A stretch of DNA of 5,319 nucleotides from Actinosomnolentus pattersoniae (SeqCode) (lineage in GTDB: Bacteria > Actinomycetota > UBA4738), in NCBI GenBank assembly GCA_013817655.1, contig JACDCJ010000137.1, forward strand, positions 1-5,319. Direction: 5' to 3'. The number at the start of each line of letters is the position of its first letter. The stretch's first letter is position 1. Below are positions 1-4,470 of this stretch, piece by piece. The notes under the pieces were generated by a model. It was not told the DNA's origin and searched no databases. It saw nothing but the letters and a program-made list of their open reading frames with translations. Position numbers and translations under genes: made by a program.

Positions 1-1032
1 CGAGCCGTGATCGACCGTGAGGCACCCGGCCTCGCGGAGGATATGCGCGCTGCGGGCAGGGTCTCGACGCCCATGGCCGCGCTGTCCAGGGGCCTCGTGG
101 GAAGCCTGGGGTGCACCCTGATCGTCAACCTCCCCGGGAGCGAACGCGGGGCGAGGGAGAGCCTCTCGTCGATCCTGCCGGTCCTTCCCCATGCCCTCGA
201 GTTGCTCGGCGGCGGGACGGTCCACGGCCCGGCGGGGTCAAAGTCCGCCACCGGTGCAGACTCGCCGGGCGGCGAGGAAGATCGCGCCTCGGCAACGGTC
301 GAGGACCAGCTCGTCGCTCGCCGGGCGGCCGGCGAGCCCGTCGTGCTGGGAACCGCGGTCGGGGTGAAGGGGAACCCCCCGTGCCGCCTGGGCCAGAAAG
401 TTCTCCTGGGACCTGAGAGCGCACTTGCGGGAACCCTCGGCTGCGCCGAGTTCGACGACGCCGCCGTGGCCGACGCCTCGGACGTCCTGCAGGGAGGGGC
501 ACCGGTCACTCGGACGTACCACCACGACCTGGGCACCATCGAAGTGTTCCTCGAACCGTTCCTGCAAGCGCCGCTCCTCGTGGTCTTCTCGGCGACGCCG
601 GTCGCGCTGCACGTGGTTCGGTGGTCGCGGCAGCTCGGTTTCGATCCCGTCCTCGTCGAGGACCGCGCGGAGCGGGTCACGGCCGAGCACCGCGCGGCGG
701 CGGTGGTGCGAACGGGCATGGACGGCCTCGCGCTCGAAGGCGATGCGATGGCCGTCCACACCGACCACGAGGCTCCCGCCCTCGCCGGCTCCTTGGCGGC
801 CTTGCTCCGCTCGCCGGTTCGTTTCATCGGCGTGATGGGCAGCGCGCGCCACGTCGGCCGCCACCTCCAGAGCCTCCGAGATCAGGGGTTCTCCGACCAG
901 GACCTCTTGCGGGTCCGCACGCCTGTCGGGCTCGACATCGGTGCTCGGACGGCCGAGGAGATCTCACTCTCCATACTGGCCGGGCTGGTTGCGGCTCGCC
1001 GCGGCGCCCCTGGCGGCTGGCTCGATCGATAG
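1..1032 (+). CDS. MogA/MoaB-XdhC fusion protein, 5' end missing
   Basis: The reading frame is open to the left edge. The GTG at position 7 is probably an internal valine, because the frame before it (Arg-Ala-Val-Ile-Asp-Arg-Glu-Ala-Pro-Gly-Leu) already reads like MogA/MoaB. Bases 1 to about 213 encode the end of that molybdopterin-binding domain: REAPGLAEDMR, then LSRG, LIVNLPGS and ILPVLPHALELL. A Gly/Ser-rich linker follows (about 214-297). An XdhC/CoxI-type N-terminal domain (about 298-565) contains GTLGCAEFD and GTIEVFLEPF. An XdhC C-terminal Rossmann domain (about 571-1011) contains LGFDPVLVEDR, RFIGVMGSARH and the strongly typical PVGLDIGARTAEEISLSILA. By family knowledge, MogA adenylates molybdopterin, while XdhC binds the finished cofactor, supports its sulfuration and hands it to xanthine- or CO-dehydrogenase-type enzymes in the cytoplasm. 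The Rossmann loop and a CGG motif are altered (see findings). No target molybdoenzyme is in the window. The family calls are firm; the function of the fusion is inference. Confidence 0.88.
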   Translation, partial: RAVIDREAPGLAEDMRAAGRVSTPMAALSRGLVGSLGCTLIVNLPGSERGARESLSSILPVLPHALELLGGGTVHGPAGSKSATGADSPGGEEDRASATVEDQLVARRAAGEPVVLGTAVGVKGNPPCRLGQKVLLGPESALAGTLGCAEFDDAAVADASDVLQGGAPVTRTYHHDLGTIEVFLEPFLQAPLLVVFSATPVALHVVRWSRQLGFDPVLVEDRAERVTAEHRAAAVVRTGMDGLALEGDAMAVHTDHEAPALAGSLAALLRSPVRFIGVMGSARHVGRHLQSLRDQGFSDQDLLRVRTPVGLDIGARTAEEISLSILAGLVAARRGAPGGWLDR

Positions 1033-1045
1033 ACTCCTCCTCGAC

Positions 1046-1822
1046 GTGGAAGCCGCTTTCTTCGACCTCGACAAGACGCTGCTGCCGGGCTCCAGCCTCT
1101 TTCCGCTGGCTCGCGAGATGCATCGGCAGGGGTTCTTCGGCCTGCGCGACATCGCCCGGCTCGGGGTGGACCAGCTCCGGTACCGAGCCGTCGGGCGGGA
1201 GGCCGAGGGCGCCATGGAGCGGACGCGGGCCGCCTCCTTGGAGGCCATCCGCGGACGGCGGACGAGCGAGGTTGTCGCCGTGGGAAGGGCGGTCGCGAGA
1301 GAGGAGCTCCTCCCGAGGCTGTACCCGCAGGCGGTCGAGCTGCTGTCCCGCCACAAGCTGGCCGGTCGTGAGGTGTACATCTGCTCCTCGTCCCCCGAGG
1401 ACTATCTGGCCCTCCTGGCCGACGCGCTGGGCATCGACGGGGTGATCGGCACCAGGGCCGAGGTCGTCGACGGGCGGTACACGGGGGAGCTCGACGGTCC
1501 GCTCGCCCACGGCGCCGAAAAGGCCCGGCGCGTCGCGGAGCTGGCGAAGGAGCGAGGAGTTGACCTCAACCGGTCGTTCGCCTATTCGGACAGCATCAAC
1601 GACCTCCCAATGCTCGAGCTCGTGGGTACCCCGGTAGCGATGAACCCGGATCGCAAGCTCCTGATCGTCGCCAGGAAGCGCGGGTGGATCGTGCAGGACT
1701 TCCGGATCGCGCGCCGCCGCACGCTCATCGCCTCGGCGGCCGGAGGCGGCGCCGCCGCCGTGGGTGCCGCCGGGTACGTCATCGGATACGCGTTCGGTCG
1801 CCGGTCCGCCGCTCGTGCTTGA
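1046..1822 (+). CDS. HAD-IB family phosphatase with C-terminal membrane segment
   Basis: A 258-residue haloacid-dehalogenase hydrolase of the IB (SerB/CicA-like) subgroup. Motif I is FFDLDKTLL at residues 5-13, with nucleophile Asp7 and acid/base Asp9. Motif II is the Ser run in YICSSSPEDY (111-120). Motif III Lys is probably Lys159 in GAEKA. Motif IV is SDSINDLPML (181-190), with Mg-binding Asp182 and Asp186. The helical cap lies between motifs I and II. Residues about 227-250 form a Gly/Ala-rich hydrophobic stretch followed by an Arg-rich end, which suggests a C-terminal membrane anchor with the catalytic domain in the cytoplasm. GTG at 1046 was chosen because family members usually begin a few residues before motif I; an ATG at 941 would add 35 unconvincing residues and overlap the previous gene by 92 nt. 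There is no clear Shine-Dalgarno site, so translation may depend on the XdhC gene ending 13 nt upstream. The substrate cannot be read from sequence: phosphoserine, a lipid phosphate or another small phosphomonoester are all possible. Confidence 0.87.
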   Translation: MEAAFFDLDKTLLPGSSLFPLAREMHRQGFFGLRDIARLGVDQLRYRAVGREAEGAMERTRAASLEAIRGRRTSEVVAVGRAVAREELLPRLYPQAVELLSRHKLAGREVYICSSSPEDYLALLADALGIDGVIGTRAEVVDGRYTGELDGPLAHGAEKARRVAELAKERGVDLNRSFAYSDSINDLPMLELVGTPVAMNPDRKLLIVARKRGWIVQDFRIARRRTLIASAAGGGAAAVGAAGYVIGYAFGRRSAARA

Positions 1823-1920
1823 GCCGCGCCGCCACGGGACCTGGGTCGCCGGCCCGGCCGCCCTTCCCCCGGAAGCGTAGGATTCGCCCCAGCCACGCCC
1901 AGTCGCTCTCCCCGAACCCG

Positions 1921-1928
1921 AGAAGGAG
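1921..1928 (+). promoter_or_regulatory. Ribosome-binding site of glutamate dehydrogenase gene
   Basis: AGAAGGAG ends 7 nt before the ATG at 1936. It decides the start, because the frame stays open upstream to 1684, inside the phosphatase gene, and the residues encoded there look like shadow sequence. The rest of the 113 nt gap (1823-1935) is GC-rich. TAGGAT at 1878-1883 could be a -10 element but has no convincing -35 partner, so I do not call a promoter. Confidence 0.75.
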
Positions 1929-1935
1929 CCCCCCC

Positions 1936-3282
1936 ATGGCGACCGAAGAGACGGGCACGAAGGTGACCTCCGAGTCCCAACCCGCCGCGGGGACCGGCGT
2001 GCGAGAGGGCCCATCCCCCTCGGGGTCGACCGGCCACGACATCCCGGAGATGAGCCCGTTCGCGGCGGTCAGCTTCTTCTTCGACCAGGCGGCGGCGCAC
2101 ATCGACCTCGCCCCCGAGATGCGCGAGGTCCTCCGAAGTTCCTACCGCGAGCTCTCCGTGCAGGTCCCGATCCGCATGGACGACGGCCGCCTCCAGGTGT
2201 TCACGGGGTATCGGGTCCAGCACAACGGCGCCCGCGGACCCTACAAGGGAGGGATCCGGTACCACCCCGACGCGGACCTGGACGAGGTTCGGGCGCTCGC
2301 CGCCCTCATGACCTGGAAGACGGCCGTGGTCGACATCCCCTACGGGGGAGCGAAGGGCGGCGTCCGCTGCGATCCCGGCGCGATGAGCCTTGGCGAGAAG
2401 GAGCGGCTCACCCGGCGGTTCACCGGCATGATCAGCTACGTCCTCGGAGTCAACCGCGACGTTCCGGCGCCGGACATGAACACCGACGCCCAGACGATGG
2501 CGTGGATGATGGACGCCTACTCGTCTCGCTACGGCTACACGCCGGCCATCGTCACGGGAAAGCCCGTCGAGCTGGGCGGCTCCCTCGGACGAGACGCGGC
2601 GACGGGGCGGGGGGTCGTGTACTGCCTGCGCGAGGCGGCGAACGACCTCGGCATCGGCCTGCAGGGAGCGACGGTCGCCATCCAGGGCTTCGGGAACGTG
2701 GGGTCCTGGACCGCTCGCATAATCGGAGAGCTCGGATGCAAGGTCGTCGCGGTGTCGGATGTGCGCGGCGGCGTTCGTCGTGATGAGGGCCTGGACGTGC
2801 AGGCCGTGTACGACCACGTCCGCGACACGCGCTCCGTGGTGGACGCCCCCGGGACGGAATCCATCTCGAACGAGGACCTGCTCGAGCTCGACGTCGACGT
2901 GCTCGTTCCCGCCGCGCTCGACCGCGTGATCAGCGGGTCGAACGTTGGCCGTGTTCGCGCCCGGGTCATAGTGGAGGCCGCGAACCACCCGGTCACCCCC
3001 GCCGCCGACGCCGTCTTGCAGGACCGGGGAGTGACGATAATCCCGGACATCCTCGCGAACGCCGGTGGCGTCACGGTCTCCTACTTCGAGTGGGTCCAGA
3101 ACATCCAGCAGTTCCGCTGGGATGAGGACCACGTGAACGAGGAGCTCGCCAAGACCATGTCGCGAGCGTGGAAGAACGTCCACGCTAGAGCGACGGTCGA
3201 CGGCATCTCGCTCCGGCTCGCGGCCTTTGCGATCGCGGTCGAGAAGGTGGAGCGAGCCGCCCGGCTCCGTGGCTACGTCTAG
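1936..3282 (+). CDS. gdhA: Glutamate dehydrogenase (hexameric type)
   Basis: A 448-residue Glu/Leu/Phe/Val dehydrogenase that reversibly deaminates glutamate to 2-oxoglutarate and ammonia with NAD(P), linking nitrogen and central carbon metabolism in the cytoplasm. The substrate domain carries PYKGGIRYHP (102-111, Lys104), TWK (Lys128), PYGGAKGGV (135-143, catalytic Lys140) and PAPDMNTD (177-184, catalytic Asp180). The spacing Lys104-Lys128-Lys140-Asp180 matches that of Clostridium symbiosum Lys89-Lys113-Lys125-Asp165. Lys104 in GGIRYHP favours glutamate over leucine or phenylalanine, as does the length. The nucleotide domain has GFGNVG (251-256), AVSD (272-275), EAANHPVTP (347-355) and NAGGVTVSYFEW (375-386), whose Ser382 probably contacts substrate. 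Residues 1 to about 34 are a Ser/Gly/Pro/Thr-rich extension, probably disordered. NAD versus NADP preference cannot be settled by eye. It starts from ATG with a strong ribosome-binding site, and the next gene probably overlaps its 3' end. Confidence 0.96.
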   Translation: MATEETGTKVTSESQPAAGTGVREGPSPSGSTGHDIPEMSPFAAVSFFFDQAAAHIDLAPEMREVLRSSYRELSVQVPIRMDDGRLQVFTGYRVQHNGARGPYKGGIRYHPDADLDEVRALAALMTWKTAVVDIPYGGAKGGVRCDPGAMSLGEKERLTRRFTGMISYVLGVNRDVPAPDMNTDAQTMAWMMDAYSSRYGYTPAIVTGKPVELGGSLGRDAATGRGVVYCLREAANDLGIGLQGATVAIQGFGNVGSWTARIIGELGCKVVAVSDVRGGVRRDEGLDVQAVYDHVRDTRSVVDAPGTESISNEDLLELDVDVLVPAALDRVISGSNVGRVRARVIVEAANHPVTPAADAVLQDRGVTIIPDILANAGGVTVSYFEWVQNIQQFRWDEDHVNEELAKTMSRAWKNVHARATVDGISLRLAAFAIAVEKVERAARLRGYV

Positions 3283-4006
3283 CCGCCCCCCTCGATCGGC
3301 GAGTCCGCCCCCGGCGGCTGCGAAGCCGGAGGAGGCTCAATCGCGGATAGAGGTGCTGCCCGGCGGTCCGTACCACGTCACCGAGGCTCCACTAGTCCGG
3401 ATGCGACCGGTAGTGAATGCGGAGGGGGATCCCGTCGCCTGGGAACGCGGCCCCGAGATCGACCACCCGGCCGTCTACGACCTGTGCCGGTGCGGGCGGT
3501 CCGCGACTCAGCCCTTCTGCGATGGCAGCGAATCGCGCGATGCCTGGAGCGATTCCGAGGTGGCCGACCGTCGCCCTTCGGCGGAGCGCCGGAGGGAGTT
3601 CGGCTCCGGGCCGGTGGTCCTCACCGATGACCGGTCCCTGTGCTCCGGAGCCCGCTTCTGCAGCGTGGGAAAAGACAGCGCATGGACGCTCGCGATGCAG
3701 ACCGAGGATCCGGAGCGCCGTCTGATCCTCACCGAGATGGTTGCCCGGTGTCCCTCTGGCCGCCTCGAGTATCGCCTCGTCGGGAGCCCGATGCCTGTGG
3801 AAGAGGAACTCTCTCCGGAGATCGCCGTGACGAAGGACGGTCCCCTTTGGGTGCGCGGGGGCATCCCGATCGAGGCGGCAGGGGGATTCCGCTACGAGGT
3901 CCGCAACCGGGTCACCCTGTGCCGTTGCGGCGCTTCAGGGAACAAGCCCTTCTGCGATGGCTCGCACATCCGGGTGGGGTTCAGGGACGCCCGGGCGAAC
4001 GATTAG
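3269..4006 (+). CDS. CDGSH-type iron-sulfur protein with two CDGSH-like motifs and a Fer4_19-like domain
   Basis: About 245 residues from GTG 3269. Three iron-sulfur modules are visible. The first is mitoNEET-like with Cys73, Cys75 and Cys84, but the fourth position is Glu88 (CDGSE). The middle one, about residues 116-170, resembles the Fer4_19 divergent ferredoxin family: Cys125-x5-Cys131, then Cys161 in ARCPSGRLEY. The last is a complete CDGSH motif: Cys218, Cys220, Cys229 and His233. Both end motifs keep the 2-9-4 ligand spacing of mitoNEET. In this family, three Cys and one His hold a redox-active [2Fe-2S] cluster; the likely role is electron or cluster transfer in the cytoplasm, with partner unknown. 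The start is uncertain. GTG 3269 overlaps the dehydrogenase stop by 14 nt; GTG 3353 would give 217 residues beginning VLPGGPYHV; a TTG at 3227 is less likely. Recognisable homology begins only around residue 27 (IEVLPGGPYHV), and residues 1-26 are Ser/Pro/Ala-rich, so either GTG is possible. The gene is probably cotranscribed with the dehydrogenase. Confidence 0.88.
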   Translation: MATSSRPPRSASPPPAAAKPEEAQSRIEVLPGGPYHVTEAPLVRMRPVVNAEGDPVAWERGPEIDHPAVYDLCRCGRSATQPFCDGSESRDAWSDSEVADRRPSAERRREFGSGPVVLTDDRSLCSGARFCSVGKDSAWTLAMQTEDPERRLILTEMVARCPSGRLEYRLVGSPMPVEEELSPEIAVTKDGPLWVRGGIPIEAAGGFRYEVRNRVTLCRCGASGNKPFCDGSHIRVGFRDARAND

Positions 4007-4341
4007 CGGCGGCGGCGCGACCGCGGCGGGCCCCGGCGGGCCGAGCGCTTCTTGCGTTTCACGGGCGGCGGGGCCTGCGTTGGATCAGGAAGGCCCTGCT
4101 GTCCTTGCTGGATGGCCGCGATCACTTCCTTCGCGACCGCGTCCTCGGCCGGACCCGCCCCCAGCATCAGCTGGAACAGGACGCGCTGCTCGAGCTGGTG
4201 GATGGTGTCCACGACCGCCCTGCGTTCGCTTCCCCGCACTGACCACGATGCGGCGATGCGGCCCGAGGGGAGCATGTCCACTCGAAGTGGCACGTCGCCG
4301 ACCTTACCCCGCCAGACGGTCTTGCCAATCTGTTCTTCCAA
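4003..4341 (-). CDS. Small protein of unknown function with Arg/Lys-rich tail
   Basis: I do not recognise this family. The 112-residue product begins LEEQIGKTVWRGK (the first Leu codon, TTG, read as Met) and continues with an alternating strand-like segment (VGDVPLRVDMLPSGRIAASW), an amphipathic helical region (VDTIHQLEQRVLFQLMLG, then EDAVAKEVIAAIQQGQQ), a Pro-rich hinge and a strongly basic tail (KRKKRSARR, ending SRRRR). It is called real because its codons favour G/C at the third position, the core has plausible secondary structure, and the same bases read forward give Gly/Pro/Arg-rich shadow sequence. TTG at 4341 is chosen because GAGGAG lies 5 nt upstream; a GTG at 4380 without a ribosome-binding site would give 125 residues. 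The gene is convergent with the iron-sulfur gene and divergent from the ligase. The tail suggests nucleic-acid or other polyanion binding, which is inference. There is no signal peptide or membrane segment. Confidence 0.68.
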   Translation of the reverse strand: MEEQIGKTVWRGKVGDVPLRVDMLPSGRIAASWSVRGSERRAVVDTIHQLEQRVLFQLMLGAGPAEDAVAKEVIAAIQQGQQGLPDPTQAPPPVKRKKRSARRGPPRSRRRR

Positions 4342-4346
4342 ACCCA

Positions 4347-4352
4347 CTCCTC
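4347..4352 (-). promoter_or_regulatory. Probable ribosome-binding site of the small basic-tailed protein
   Basis: On the minus strand this reads GAGGAG, 5 nt before the TTG at 4341-4339. It is the only good Shine-Dalgarno match near the possible starts; the upstream GTG at 4380 has none. It therefore argues for the shorter 112-residue form. Confidence 0.5.
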
Positions 4353-4433
4353 GCCAACGCGATCCTCGGACCGAGCGCACCTAAGGAACACACCGACCGG
4401 AAGAGAATCCGAACGACCACCGGTTCCGAGACA

Positions 4434-4456
4434 AGCCAGGGTAGCATGCCCTGGCT
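4434..4456. repeat. Perfect 8-bp inverted repeat upstream of the ligase gene
   Basis: AGCCAGGG at 4434-4441 and its exact reverse complement CCCTGGCT at 4449-4456 flank the 7-nt spacer TAGCATG. In RNA, T-G and A-T pairs in the spacer could lengthen the stem to 10 pairs around a 3-nt loop. The right arm ends 2 nt before the ligase ribosome-binding site. It could be a repressor operator or a 5' leader hairpin. No T-run follows, so an intrinsic terminator is unlikely. Confidence 0.72.
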
Positions 4457-4458
4457 AT

Positions 4459-4463
4459 GAGGA
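4459..4463 (+). promoter_or_regulatory. Ribosome-binding site of the DNA ligase gene
   Basis: GAGGA ends 7 nt before GTG 4471 and supports that start over the in-frame ATG at 4504, which would remove 11 residues before the adenylation domain. It sits 2 nt after the inverted repeat. Confidence 0.6.
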
Positions 4464-4470
4464 ATCCTTC

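Larger units (their letters stand above)
4381..4470. promoter_or_regulatory. Divergent intergenic region between the small gene and the ligase gene
   Basis: This 90 nt gap, or about 130 nt if the minus-strand gene starts at 4341, is the only place from which the two divergent genes can be separately transcribed, so both promoters probably lie here or just inside the left gene. It is less GC-rich than its surroundings. TAGCAT at 4442-4447 fits a loose -10 pattern, but I find no -35 hexamer at proper spacing and cannot define a promoter on either strand. The clear structured element is the inverted repeat at 4434-4456. Confidence 0.5.

Noticed and set aside
941..1045. ATG 941 as start of the HAD phosphatase
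   Set aside because: It would add 35 residues, rich in Arg, Pro, Trp and Ala, that do not look like the family and would overlap the XdhC coding region by 92 nt. Motif I begins just after GTG 1046.
1823..1935. Promoter or terminator in the gap before glutamate dehydrogenase
   Set aside because: TAGGAT at 1878 has no -35 partner, and the GCCGGC-type palindromes have no T-run. Apart from the ribosome-binding site, nothing in the gap can be supported.
1582..3183. Long open frame on the minus strand (533 codons) opposite the phosphatase and glutamate dehydrogenase genes
   Set aside because: It is a mirror of the high-GC codon pattern of the real genes. Its product is rich in Arg, Gly, His and Asp, shows no recognisable domain, and overlaps genes of certain identity.
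4010..4045. GC-rich self-complementary tract after the iron-sulfur gene as a transcription terminator
   Set aside because: It codes the basic and Pro-rich tail of the minus-strand gene, has no T-run on either side, and GC repeats of this kind pair with themselves by chance.
4410..4427. CGAAC at 4410-4414 and GTTCC at 4423-4427 as a LexA/SOS box before the DNA ligase gene
   Set aside because: The actinobacterial SOS box is CGAAC, four bases, then GTTCG. Here the half-sites are 8 bases apart and the second is imperfect.
3957..4460. Plus-strand frames across the small minus-strand gene
   Set aside because: Their products are Gly/Pro/Arg/Ser-rich without structure, whereas the minus frame gives a plausible folded core; at most one of these can be real.
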